A model generated the notes under the pieces. It saw only the letters and a list, made by a program, of their open reading frames with translations, had not been told where the DNA came from and did no database searches. DNA of 38,882 nt, from assembly GCF_005768555.2 (NCBI RefSeq), contig NZ_VCHX02000128.1, positions 21,101 to 59,982 of the forward strand, read 5' to 3'. Shown here piece after piece: positions 6,652 through 14,604 of the stretch (position 1 is the first letter of the stretch; each line of letters begins with the position of its first letter). Made by a program: the position numbers and the translations under genes. The stretch is from Streptomyces sporangiiformans. GTDB lineage: Bacteria; Actinomycetota; Actinomycetes; Streptomycetales; Streptomycetaceae.

Positions 6652-7939
6652 CCGGTGCCGCCCGTCGGATGGCGGAGCGGATCTGGGCGACGGTGTCGGA
6701 GGGGCTCAGTTCGTGCCGCAGGTTCAGCAGGTAGCCGGCGGGGTGGCCGGCGAGGACCTGCCTTCGCTGGTCGAGTGCGCTGCTTGCCGCTCCGACGAGG
6801 CACCCGGCGACCACGCCCGCCCCGGTGACGACGGACGGCAGGTGCACAGCCCCGGCCAGTACGCCCAATGCCGCCGGCGGTGCGAGCGTCTGGAGACTCA
6901 GGACGGCTCGGACGGGCTGCATGCCGAGCCGGCCGAGCTCACGTTCCATCTCGTCGATCGGCTGCGCGATCTTGCTCTCGACGTGGTTGCGCAGCCTCGC
7001 CGCTCGCACCCCAGGGTCCGGTACCCCGCTGATCTCGACGAAGTCCGGCGTGAGCGAGTCGAGGAACTCGCGATAGCGCATCAGCTCCGGCAGCAGTCTC
7101 CGCCGGGCTTCGATGATCCGCTCGACCGGCACCTCGGCCAGGTCCCGGGGGACGACCGTCTGCATGGCCATCACCGCGAACACGTGGCTGTAGTCCGTCG
7201 GGCCTTCGATCGTCGTCCCGGTGTCGTCGGCGAGCAGGATCTCCGCCATGGCCTCGATCGTCCAGCCAGAGGTGACGGCGGAGATCAGCGCCTGATCGGT
7301 GACGGGAGTCATCCCGTTCTCCCTGGCGACGACGTCCGCGAGGATCGCCAGATAGACACCGGCCAGGCGAGGGTGCATCGCCAGGTCGCCGGTGTAGAGG
7401 ACCTTCCCGTCGGACGCTCGGCGCCACTGGTAGCTCCTGGACACCAGCAGTCCGGCATCCGCCAGCCGTTGCGCCAGCTGATAGGACATCTTGCCCGGAT
7501 GCACCTTCTCCAGCCGGGGATCGAGCGGCAGGAGCTCGTCGTACACCTCCCAAGTGCGCAGGGATTCAACACCGAGCGCGGCGGCCCCGTACCGGGGGAT
7601 CAGCTCATCCTGGTGTCGGTCGAGGAAGTCGTAGAACAGCGCGTCGACTTGATCCTCGGTATCCACACGCCGCCGATCCGGAGGGGCGTAGCCACCTTCC
7701 ACTCTCCCCAGGACGTCGTCGTCCACCCAGGACTCGTGGCCCCAGCCGGGCCTTACGTCAACGATGAAGTCGAACTCGTCCTTCAGACGCTTGACCGTGT
7801 CGGAGTCCCGCAGGCCGTAGTAGCCGAGCGGGCGGATCCGCCCGAGCTGTGGCCAGTGCAGGGCCGCGGCCTTGACCCAGGCGTCGGCGGGGAGGTTGAC
7901 ATACGGGAAGTAGAGCGCAACGTCACTCACAGGCAACAC
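6596..7939 (-). CDS. DUF6236 family protein with an altered C-terminus
   Basis: This protein of about 447 residues matches the DUF6236 family as I remember it: it opens VSDVALYFPYVNLPADAW, followed by ALHWPQLGRIRPLGYYGLRD and a large mostly helical region. Family function is unknown. A hydrophobic stretch near the C-terminus (ALGVLAGAVHLP then AGVVAGCLVGAASSAL) could touch the membrane. Start choice is uncertain: GTG 7939 (VLPVSD) follows GAGCGGG, while GTG 7930 (VSDVAL) has no clear site. The last 19 codons are antisense to the DUF397 remnant and give a basic tail (RRTRRSRPRWLGRG), which suggests the native stop was lost when the remnant was joined here. It is in the same block as the Scr1-type regulator, on the opposite strand. 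Confidence 0.75.
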   Translation of the reverse strand: MLPVSDVALYFPYVNLPADAWVKAAALHWPQLGRIRPLGYYGLRDSDTVKRLKDEFDFIVDVRPGWGHESWVDDDVLGRVEGGYAPPDRRRVDTEDQVDALFYDFLDRHQDELIPRYGAAALGVESLRTWEVYDELLPLDPRLEKVHPGKMSYQLAQRLADAGLLVSRSYQWRRASDGKVLYTGDLAMHPRLAGVYLAILADVVARENGMTPVTDQALISAVTSGWTIEAMAEILLADDTGTTIEGPTDYSHVFAVMAMQTVVPRDLAEVPVERIIEARRRLLPELMRYREFLDSLTPDFVEISGVPDPGVRAARLRNHVESKIAQPIDEMERELGRLGMQPVRAVLSLQTLAPPAALGVLAGAVHLPSVVTGAGVVAGCLVGAASSALDQRRQVLAGHPAGYLLNLRHELSPSDTVAQIRSAIRRAAPVSPGRRTRRSRPRWLGRG

Positions 7940-7949
7940 AATGCCCGCT

Positions 7950-7987
7950 CGCTGCCCGCCCGTGGAAGAGTCCACGGGCGGGCAGCG
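7950..7987 (-). terminator. Terminator of the Gfo/Idh-DUF993-isomerase operon
   Basis: A perfect 17-bp stem (7950-7966 with 7971-7987) with a 4-base loop lies 12 bases beyond the isomerase stop on the minus strand. No U-run follows, as is common for terminators in high-GC actinomycetes. It also isolates the DUF6236 gene from read-through. Confidence 0.85.
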
Positions 7988-7998
7988 ACTCCGGAGGG

Positions 7999-8829
7999 CT
8001 ACGCCGCGTGTTCCACGAACCGCGCCGCCGTCTCCGCGAGGACCTCTCGCCCGTCCCGCGCCCACAACACGTCGTTGAACAGCTCGACTTCGATGGGCCC
8101 GGTGTAGCCCGCCGCCTCGACGTGGCCCTTCCACTCGCGCATGTCGATCGAGCCGTCGCCGATCTGCCCGCGGCCGGTGAGGACGCCCTCGGGCAACGGT
8201 GTGGTCCAGTCGGCCAGTTGGAAGGTGTGGATGCGGCCCGAGGCGCCCGCCCGGGCGATCTGGGCCGGAGCCGTGTCGTCCCACCAGATGTGGTACGTGT
8301 CGACCGTCACGCCGACCTGGTCCGCAGGGAAGCGTTCCGCGAGGTCCAGGGCCTGGGCCAGGGTGGACACCACGCAGCGGTCCGAGGCGTACATCGGGTG
8401 CAGGGGCTCGATGGCGAGGCGGACGCCCCGCTCGGCCGCGTACGGACCCAGCTCCCCCAGCGCGTCGGCGATGCGCTCGCGCGCGCCGTGCAGATCCTTG
8501 GAGCCCGCCGGGAGGCCGCCCGACACCAGGACCAGCGTGTCCGTGCCGAGGGTGGCGGCCTCGTCGATGGCCGCCCGGTTGTCGTCCAGGGCCTTCGCGC
8601 GCTCCTCCGGGTCGATCGCCGTGAAGAAGCCGCCCCGGCACAGGGTCGTGACCGTCAGCCCGGCGTCGCGGACCAGTTTCGCGGTCGCCTCCAGGCCGTA
8701 CGACTGGACCGGCTCACGCCAGAGGCCGACACCCGGGACGCCCAACTCGACGCATGCCTCGACCAGTTCGGGCATGGACAGCTGCTTCACCGTCATCTGG
8801 TTGATGGAAAAGCGCGACAGTTCAGTCAC
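7999..8829 (-). CDS. Sugar phosphate isomerase/epimerase (xylose isomerase-like TIM barrel)
   Basis: This 276-residue AP-endonuclease-2-type TIM barrel is the group that includes inosose isomerases, hydroxypyruvate isomerases and keto-sugar epimerases. Visible metal/substrate elements include GVGLWRE near residue 30, RLAIEPLHPMYASDR (Glu and His ligands), VTVDTYHIWWD (Asp and His) and HTFQLADW, with EVELFND near the end. The start is GTG 8829, overlapping the DUF993 stop in GTGA. It is the third gene of a tightly coupled operon under likely LacI control, so it probably acts on an intermediate made by the Gfo/Idh dehydrogenase. The substrate cannot be read from the sequence. Confidence 0.87.
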   Translation of the reverse strand: MTELSRFSINQMTVKQLSMPELVEACVELGVPGVGLWREPVQSYGLEATAKLVRDAGLTVTTLCRGGFFTAIDPEERAKALDDNRAAIDEAATLGTDTLVLVSGGLPAGSKDLHGARERIADALGELGPYAAERGVRLAIEPLHPMYASDRCVVSTLAQALDLAERFPADQVGVTVDTYHIWWDDTAPAQIARAGASGRIHTFQLADWTTPLPEGVLTGRGQIGDGSIDMREWKGHVEAAGYTGPIEVELFNDVLWARDGREVLAETAARFVEHAA

Positions 8830-9995
8830 TGGTTCACTCCGTACAGGGAGAGCAGGTTCTTCATGCGCGCCTCCGCCAGCGCCGGGTCCGGGAACAGGCC
8901 GAGCCCGTCGGCCAGTTCGTACGCGCGGGCGAAGTGCGGGAGCGAACGGGCCGACTGGAGGCCGCCGACCATCGTGAAGTGCGACTGGTGGCCCGCGAGC
9001 CAGGCCAGGAAGACCACGCCCGTCTTGTAGAAGCGGGTCGGGGTCTGGAAGAGGTGGCGCGACAACTCGACGGTGGGGTCGAGGAGTTCGCGGAAGCCCT
9101 CGGTGTTGCCGGTGTCCAGCACCCGTACGGCCTCGGCCGCCAGGGGCCCCAGCGGGTCGAAGATGCCCAGCAGGGCGTGGCTGAAGCCCTGGTCGTCGCC
9201 CGCGATCAGCTCGGGGTAGTTGAAGTCGTCGCCGGTGTAGCAGCGCACCCCGTCGGGGAGCTTGCGGCGCAGGTCGATCTCGCGCTGGGCGTCCAGCAGG
9301 GAGACCTTGATGCCGTCGACCTTGTCGGGGTGGGCGGCGATGACCTGCAGGAAGGTGGAGGTGGCGGCGTCCAGGTCGGTGCTGCCCCAGTAGCCCTCCA
9401 GCGCCGGGTCGAACATCGGGCCGAGCCAGTGCAGGATCACCGGCTCGGATGCCTGGCGCAGCAGATGGCCGTAGACCTCCAGGTAGTCCTCGGGGCTCTT
9501 GGCGACGGCGGCCAGGGCGCGGGAGGCCATGAGGATGGCCTGGGAGCCCGCCTCCTCGACCACGGCGAGCTGCTCCTCGTACCCGGCCCGGATCTCGTCG
9601 AGGCTGTACGGGTAGCCGATCTCGGTGGCGGGCAGCTGATCGGTGCCCACCCCGCAGGCGATCCGGCCGCCGACCGCCTTCGCCTCGGCCGAGGAGCGGC
9701 GGATGAGTTCGGCGGCCCCCGCCCAGTCCAGGCCCATGCCGCGCTGGGCGGTGTCCATGGCCTCGGCGACGCCCAGCCCGTGCGACCACAGGTGGCGGCG
9801 GAAGGCGAGGGTGGCGTCCCAGTCGACGACGGCGGGCGAGTCGGGGGACACGTCCGCGTACGGGTCGGCCACGACGTGCGCCGCCGAGAAGACCGTACGG
9901 GAGGTGAGCGGGGCTCCGGTGGTGACGGCGAGCGGTTCGGTACGCGGCGTATAGGCGCGCAGCTCCCCGCCCGCGCCCGGCAGTTGGATGGTCAC
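8826..9995 (-). CDS. DUF993 (dihydrodipicolinate synthase-like) aldolase
   Basis: This 389-residue protein of the DUF993 family is distantly related to class I DapA-type aldolases. Markers are GVGTDQLP, EEAGSQAILMASRALA, PVILHWLGPMFDP, a Schiff-base candidate Lys in VDGIKVSLLDAQ, and YTGDDFNYPELI. DapA-like enzymes in sugar operons cleave or dehydrate keto-sugar acids, so that role is reasonable here but unproven. Start GTG 9995 overlaps the upstream stop in GTGA, and its own stop overlaps the next start the same way. It is longer than the usual 290-300-residue DapA, consistent with DUF993. Confidence 0.82.
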   Translation of the reverse strand: MTIQLPGAGGELRAYTPRTEPLAVTTGAPLTSRTVFSAAHVVADPYADVSPDSPAVVDWDATLAFRRHLWSHGLGVAEAMDTAQRGMGLDWAGAAELIRRSSAEAKAVGGRIACGVGTDQLPATEIGYPYSLDEIRAGYEEQLAVVEEAGSQAILMASRALAAVAKSPEDYLEVYGHLLRQASEPVILHWLGPMFDPALEGYWGSTDLDAATSTFLQVIAAHPDKVDGIKVSLLDAQREIDLRRKLPDGVRCYTGDDFNYPELIAGDDQGFSHALLGIFDPLGPLAAEAVRVLDTGNTEGFRELLDPTVELSRHLFQTPTRFYKTGVVFLAWLAGHQSHFTMVGGLQSARSLPHFARAYELADGLGLFPDPALAEARMKNLLSLYGVNQ

Positions 9996-11143
9996 AGCGA
10001 GATCTCCGGTACGTCGAAACGACGGCCCTCGGCCGAGGACTTCAGGCCCAGTTCGGCGAGCTGGACGCCGCGGGCGCCGGCGAGGAGGTCCCAGTGGTAG
10101 GGGGCGTCGGCGTACACGTGCTTGAGGAAGAGCTCCCACTGGGCCTTGAAGCCGTTGTCGAAGTCGGCGTTGTCGGGGACTTCCTGCCACTGGTCGCGGA
10201 AGACCTCGGTGGCGGGGATGTCGGGGTTCCACACCGGCTTGGGGGTCGCGCTGCGGTGCTGGGCACGGCAGTCGCGCAGCCCGGCGACCGCCGACCCCTC
10301 GGTCCCGTCCACCTGGAACTCCACCAGCTCGTCCCGGTTGACGCGGACGGCCCAGGAGGAGTTGATCTGGGCGATGGCGCCGTTCTCCAGCTCGAAGATG
10401 CCGTACGCGGCGTCGTCGGCGGTGGCGTTGTAGGGCTTGCCCTGCTCGTCCCAGCGCTGCGGGATGTGGGTCGCCGCCAGCGCCTGCACGGACTTGACCC
10501 GGCCGAACAGCTCGTGGAGGACGTACTCCCAGTGCGGGAACATGTCGACGACGATGCCGCCGCCGTCCTCGGCGCGGTAGTTCCAGGACGGGCGCTGGGC
10601 GGACTGCCAGTCGCCCTCGAAGACCCAGTAGCCGAACTCTCCGCGCACGGACAGGATCCGCCCGAAGAAGCCGCCGTCGATGAGACGCTTCAGCTTGAGC
10701 AGGCCGGGGAGGAAGAGCTTGTCCTGCACGACGCCGTGCTTGATGCCCTTGGCGGCTGCCAGCCGGGCGAGCTCCAGGGCGCCCTCGAGGCCGGTCGCGG
10801 TCGGCTTCTCGGTGTAGATGTGCTTGCCGGCGTCGATCGCCTTCTTGATCGCCTCCTCGCGGGCGGAGGTGACCTGGGCGTCGAAGTAGATGTCGATGGT
10901 CGGATCGGCGAGCACGGCGTCCAGGCTGGTGGACCAGTGCTCGAGTCCGTGCTGGTCCGCGAGCGCCTTCAGCGCGTGCTCGCGGCGGCCGACCAGAACC
11001 GGCTCCGGCCACAGCACGTCGCCGTCGCCGAGATCGAGGCCGCCCTGTTCGCGGAGGGCGAGGATCGAGCGGACGAGGTGCTGTCGGTAGCCCATGCGTC
11101 CCGTCACGCCGTTCATCGCGATGCGCACCGTCTTGCGTGTCAC
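9992..11143 (-). CDS. Gfo/Idh/MocA family oxidoreductase
   Basis: This 383-residue NAD(P)-dependent dehydrogenase is the first gene of the operon. The N-terminal Rossmann fold carries a modified dinucleotide motif GVTGRMG (about 13-19), and GKHIYTEKPTA supplies the family's EKP motif with its catalytic Lys. The C-terminal half (GEFGYWVFEGDW, DMFPHWEYVL) is the substrate domain; the DMFPHW segment corresponds to the usual DxxxH-type active-site helix. Members oxidise or reduce sugars, inositols and their derivatives. Start GTG 11143 follows AAAGGA. The operon promoter must lie in the gap shared with lacI-type gene 11447, which contains a LacI-like operator. Confidence 0.88.
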   Translation of the reverse strand: MTRKTVRIAMNGVTGRMGYRQHLVRSILALREQGGLDLGDGDVLWPEPVLVGRREHALKALADQHGLEHWSTSLDAVLADPTIDIYFDAQVTSAREEAIKKAIDAGKHIYTEKPTATGLEGALELARLAAAKGIKHGVVQDKLFLPGLLKLKRLIDGGFFGRILSVRGEFGYWVFEGDWQSAQRPSWNYRAEDGGGIVVDMFPHWEYVLHELFGRVKSVQALAATHIPQRWDEQGKPYNATADDAAYGIFELENGAIAQINSSWAVRVNRDELVEFQVDGTEGSAVAGLRDCRAQHRSATPKPVWNPDIPATEVFRDQWQEVPDNADFDNGFKAQWELFLKHVYADAPYHWDLLAGARGVQLAELGLKSSAEGRRFDVPEISL

Positions 11144-11205
11144 GTCATTCCTTTCGTACGTGTCCTGCGCCGGGTACGCCCCACAGGTGAACAGGTGAGC
11201 GTTAC

Positions 11206-11219
11206 AGCAAGCGCTTTCT
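11206..11219. promoter_or_regulatory. LacI-family operator
   Basis: AGCAAGCGCTTTCT is a near-perfect palindrome around the central CG and fits the AAGCGCTT-type consensus bound by many LacI/GalR regulators. It lies 63 bases upstream of the Gfo/Idh start and between that operon and the divergent LacI gene, ideal for sugar-relieved repression of the operon and for autoregulation. Confidence 0.8.
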
Positions 11220-11315
11220 ACCTGATGAGAAGCTAGCCTCTGTGCAGCGGATCGGACAAGACCGTGCGGTGGTGAGATATGCGGTCGTACGATCCGCGCC
11301 CTGAGGACGGCCGGC

Positions 11316-11423
11316 GTGGACGACACACCGACGAAGACGACGTAACCCGCGACAACGGTGTATCGACGTGGACGGCGTACCGACGAAGATGACGGACGAC
11401 GTGGACGACGTACCGGCGTCGAC
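11316..11423. repeat. Imperfect direct repeats upstream of the LacI gene
   Basis: Three related segments begin with GTGGACG at 11316, 11368 and 11401, continuing as (A/G)C(A/G)CACCGACGAAGA-like or CGTACCGACGAAGA-like sequence. Spacing is 52 and 33 bases. No protein start fits. With the operator at 11206-11219 this accounts for most of the 303-base gap 11144-11446. Role unknown; chance similarity in GC-rich DNA is possible. Confidence 0.5.
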
Positions 11424-11446
11424 AGGCGTGACCGGAGGACAACCAG

Positions 11447-12496
11447 ATGACCGTGACCCTGGCGGACGTGGCGGCTCGTGCGGAGGTCTCGCCCGCCACC
11501 GTGTCCCGCGTGCTCAACGGCAACTATCCCGTGGCGGCATCGACGCGGGAGCGGGTGCTGCGGGCCGTGGACGAGCTGGACTACGTACTCAACGGCCCGG
11601 CGAGCGCGCTGGCCGCCGCGACCTCCGACCTGGTCGGGATCCTGGTCAACGACATCGCCGACCCGTTCTTCGGGATCATGGCGGCGGCGATCCAGTCCGA
11701 GATCGGCGGTCCGGGCGGGCGCGCGGGCGGGGAGCGGCTGGGCGTGGTCTGCAACACGGGCGGCTCGCCGGAGCGCGAACTCACCTACCTCACGCTGCTT
11801 CAGCGCCAGCGAGCCGCGGCGGTCGTGCTGACCGGCGGGGCCGTCGAGGACTCCGCGCACGCGGCGGCCGTCGCGACGAAGCTGCGGAAGCTGGCGGACG
11901 CGGGGACGCGGGTGGTGCTGTGCGGGCGGCCGCCCGCACCGGCCGGCACCGACGCGGTGGCGCTCACCTTCGACAACCGCGGCGGCGGACAGCAGCTCAC
12001 CGAGCACCTGATCGAACTCGGTCACCGCCGCATGGGCTACATCGCGGGCCCGGAGGAGCGCACCACGACCCGCCACCGCCTGGAGGGCCACCGGGCCGCG
12101 CTGGCGGCGCACGGTCTTCCCGACGACCCCCGCCACACCGTGTACGGACGCTACGACCGGCGCTCCGGTTACGAGGCCACGCTCGAACTTCTGCGCCGCG
12201 ACCCGGATCTGACCGCGGTCGTCGCCGCCAACGACACCGTCGCCCTGGGCGCGTGCGCCGCCCTGCGCGACTCCGGACTCCGTATCCCCGACGACATCTC
12301 GGTCGTCGGCTTCGACGACCTGCCCTTCAGCGTCGACGCCGTGCCCGCCCTCACGACGGTGCGGCTGCCGCTGTCGGAGGCCGGCGCCCGGGCCGGGCGG
12401 ATCGCGATGGGCCGGGAGGAGCCTCCGCCGGGCGGGATCGCCACGGTGAGGGGAGAGTTGATGGTGCGGGGGTCCACCGGGGTGCCCAAGGGCTGA
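11447..12496 (+). CDS. LacI-family transcriptional regulator
   Basis: This 349-residue repressor has a complete N-terminal LacI HTH (VTLADVAARAEVSPATVSRV, about 3-22, then LNGNYPVAASTRERVLRA) and a hinge region. A periplasmic-binding-like effector domain starts at about residue 62 (DLVGILVNDIADPFF). The C-terminal half shows AVVAANDTVALGACAALRD and ISVVGFDDLPFS, both standard for the family. ATG 11447 is preceded by GGAGGACAACCAG. It is divergent from the Gfo/Idh-DUF993-isomerase operon with a LacI-type palindrome between them, so it very probably represses that operon; the inducer is likely the operon's sugar or polyol substrate. Confidence 0.93.
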   Translation: MTVTLADVAARAEVSPATVSRVLNGNYPVAASTRERVLRAVDELDYVLNGPASALAAATSDLVGILVNDIADPFFGIMAAAIQSEIGGPGGRAGGERLGVVCNTGGSPERELTYLTLLQRQRAAAVVLTGGAVEDSAHAAAVATKLRKLADAGTRVVLCGRPPAPAGTDAVALTFDNRGGGQQLTEHLIELGHRRMGYIAGPEERTTTRHRLEGHRAALAAHGLPDDPRHTVYGRYDRRSGYEATLELLRRDPDLTAVVAANDTVALGACAALRDSGLRIPDDISVVGFDDLPFSVDAVPALTTVRLPLSEAGARAGRIAMGREEPPPGGIATVRGELMVRGSTGVPKG

Positions 12497-12554
12497 CATG
12501 CGTTGCTCCTGAGCTGAACTCGAGGACGCGCATCGGGCGGCTTTCTGAAGCGCG

Positions 12555-12589
12555 GCGGGGCCGGCACTGCACAGCGGTGCCGGCCCCGC
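12555..12589 (+). terminator. Terminator after the LacI gene
   Basis: A perfect 13-bp stem (12555-12567 with 12577-12589) with a 9-base loop lies about 60 bases after the LacI stop. It separates lacI-type gene transcription from the MarR-GNAT gene downstream. Confidence 0.8.
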
Positions 12590-12711
12590 TCATGTCCCAG
12601 ACGGGAGCTGAGTTCGTGCTTCGCCTGCACGGCGGGCCCGCCCTTCGCCGTTCTGCGCAATTCCGTGGACGAAGGGCCGGAGTCGGCCTACGCTCAGGTC
12701 AGCGATATCTC

Positions 12712-12722
12712 TGACTGAGTCA
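12712..12722. promoter_or_regulatory. Possible operator of the MarR-GNAT gene
   Basis: TGACTGAGTCA is an interrupted palindrome (5+1+5) located 20 bases before the start codon, next to GATATCT, which could serve as a -10 box. MarR proteins often bind such short palindromes in their own promoters. Assignment is by position and symmetry only. Confidence 0.45.
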
Positions 12723-12742
12723 ACTATCCGGGGGTGTGGCCC

Positions 12743-13675
12743 ATGACCGTGCAGGACATCCGCTCGTTCAACCGCTTCTACACCAATGTCATCGGCGCGC
12801 TGGACTACAGTCGCCCGCTCTACGCGCCGTACACGCTGACCGAGGCCCGCGTGCTGTACGAACTCGTGCACTCGCCGCGCACGGACGCCGCCGACCTGCG
12901 TGCCGAACTGTCGCTGGACGCCGGGTACTTGAGCCGGATCCTGGCGAAATTCGAGCAGGACGGACTGATCGAGCGCACCCCCTCGGCGAAGGACAGCCGG
13001 CGCCGCCGTATCACGCTCACCGCGCGCGGACGCGAGACGGCCGATCTGCTCGACGAGCGTTCGGGGCAGGCCGTCGGGTCGCTGCTGGCCACGGTTCCTG
13101 CGGCCGAACGGCCGCGGCTCTCCGAGGCGATGGGCACGATCCAGGAGGTCCTCTCGACGGGCAGGCCGCCGCGCCGTGAGGACGTCGTCCTGCGCGAACC
13201 CGGCCCCGGCGACCTCGGCTGGATCGTGCAGCGCAACGCCGCGCTCTACACCGCCGACTACGGGTTCAACCTGGACTACGAGGGCCTCGTCGCGCGGATC
13301 GTCGCGGACTACGCGGAGGATCACGACCCGCACCTGGAGCGGGTGTGGATCGCGGAGCTGCACGGGCGTGCGGTGGGCTGCATCATGTGCGTACGGGACG
13401 AGGCACCCGGCGCCGCGCGACTGCGCCTCCTCCTCGTCGAACCGGACGCCCGCGGCCTGGGCATCGGCGACCGACTGGTGCGGGCCTGCGTCGACTTCGC
13501 GCGAGACGTCGGCTATCGCGAGATGGTCCTGTGGACTAACGACATCCTGTCCTCCGCCCGCCGCATCTACCAGCACCACGGCTTCGTCCTCGTCACCGAG
13601 AAACCGCACCGCTCCTTCGGCGTGGACCTCGTCGGCCAGGACTGGCGTCTGGACCTGCAGGGCACACAGGACTGA
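12743..13675 (+). CDS. MarR-type regulator fused to a GNAT acetyltransferase
   Basis: This 310-residue two-domain protein has a winged-helix MarR part at residues 1 to about 140 (TDAADLRAELSLDAGYLSRI recognition region, then the wing around DSRRRRITLTARGRE). A GNAT N-acetyltransferase follows at about 148-305, with acetyl-CoA motif LVEPDARGLGIG at 231-242 and SARRIYQHHGF at 271-281. Such MarR-GNAT fusions are known in actinobacteria; the regulator domain probably senses a ligand that the acetyltransferase modifies, or the enzyme domain feeds back on regulation. ATG 12743 is chosen over an upstream GTG because GGGGG lies at 12729-12734 with 8-base spacing. It has no obvious operon partner. Confidence 0.88.
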   Translation: MTVQDIRSFNRFYTNVIGALDYSRPLYAPYTLTEARVLYELVHSPRTDAADLRAELSLDAGYLSRILAKFEQDGLIERTPSAKDSRRRRITLTARGRETADLLDERSGQAVGSLLATVPAAERPRLSEAMGTIQEVLSTGRPPRREDVVLREPGPGDLGWIVQRNAALYTADYGFNLDYEGLVARIVADYAEDHDPHLERVWIAELHGRAVGCIMCVRDEAPGAARLRLLLVEPDARGLGIGDRLVRACVDFARDVGYREMVLWTNDILSSARRIYQHHGFVLVTEKPHRSFGVDLVGQDWRLDLQGTQD

Positions 13676-13752
13676 CCGGAGCTGAACTGGGCTGACTGGG
13701 CCGAACTGGGCCGAACTGGGCTGAACGGAACTGACCGGAGCCGACCTGAACC
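13676..13752. repeat. Degenerate tandem repeats of about 10 bp
   Basis: Immediately after the MarR-GNAT stop, variants of CTGAACTGGG / CCGAACTGGG recur about seven times up to 13752. No gene lies here. The array may be slippage-prone DNA; a regulatory role is not evident. Confidence 0.6.
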
Positions 13753-13803
13753 ACACGGGACTGCACACCCTTGCGCGGACGAGTGACGGGTATGGTCCAC
13801 CGC

Positions 13804-14604
13804 ATGAAACTGGCGTTCTCCACTCTCGGCGTGCCCGGACTCCCGATCCCCGACGTGGTACGGCTCGCGGCCACGCACGGCTACCACGGTGTCGAGCTGC
13901 GCGCTCACCCCGAGGAGCCGGTCCATCCGGGCCTCCACCTGCCCCAACGGGCGGACGTGGCCGCCGAGTTCAAGGCGGCCGGCATCGAGATCCTGGGACT
14001 GGCGGGATACGCGCGCGTGGCGGCTCCGGGCGACGACGAGCCCGTGCTCCAGGAGATCCGCGACCTCCTGGAGCTGGCCCGCGACCTCGGCGCGCCCTTC
14101 ATCCGGGTCTTCCCCGGCGGGGGCACCGACCAGAGCCCCGAGGAAGCCGACGCGACGGCCGCGCGCCGCCTCGGCACGGCCGCCGAGTACGCCGCCGACC
14201 TCGGCGTACGCATCCTGCTGGAGACCCACGACTCGCACCGCACCGGCGCGGACGCCATGCGCGTCCTCGGCCTGGTCGGCCACCGCCAGGTCGGCGCCCT
14301 CTGGGACGTCATGCACACCTGGCTCGGCGGCGAACAGCCCACGTCGACGTTCCCCGCGCTCTCGCCGTACCTCGGGTATGTCCAGGTCAAGGACATCGCC
14401 TCCGCCGACGACACGACCCCGCTGCCGCTCGGCGCGGGAGTCCTCCCGCTCACCGAGTGCGTCGAACTCCTGAGCCGCGAGGGCTGGGACGGCTGGCTGT
14501 GCTGGGAGTACGAGAAGCGCTGGTACGAGACCGCCGCCCCTCTGCCGGACCTGCTGGGGCCCGGCCGGGAGCATCTGGCGCGATTGCTGAACGAGTCGGC
14601 GTGA
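13804..14604 (+). CDS. Sugar phosphate isomerase/epimerase
   Basis: This 266-residue xylose-isomerase-like TIM barrel opens MKLAFSTLGVPGLP. It carries GYHGVELRAHPEEP near residue 25, APFIRVFPGG at about 97, ILLETHDSHRTG (Glu and His ligands) at about 138, ALWDVMHTW (Asp/His) at about 161, and VQVKDIA at about 193. The closing WLCWEYEKRWYE supplies the usual last Glu ligand. Likely acts on a keto-sugar, polyol or hydroxypyruvate-type substrate with a divalent metal. An in-frame ATG at 13792 (MVHRMKLAF) is possible; 13804 gives the typical N-terminus. It shares no operon with its neighbours but is near the DUF993 sugar operon, so a metabolic link is possible. Confidence 0.85.
   Translation: MKLAFSTLGVPGLPIPDVVRLAATHGYHGVELRAHPEEPVHPGLHLPQRADVAAEFKAAGIEILGLAGYARVAAPGDDEPVLQEIRDLLELARDLGAPFIRVFPGGGTDQSPEEADATAARRLGTAAEYAADLGVRILLETHDSHRTGADAMRVLGLVGHRQVGALWDVMHTWLGGEQPTSTFPALSPYLGYVQVKDIASADDTTPLPLGAGVLPLTECVELLSREGWDGWLCWEYEKRWYETAAPLPDLLGPGREHLARLLNESA

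Noticed and set aside
6206..8107. Long plus-strand open frame across the DUF6236 gene
   Set aside because: It is antisense to a recognisable DUF6236 protein, rich in Arg/Gly/Asp-type GC-driven residues, and has no family motif or ribosome-binding site.
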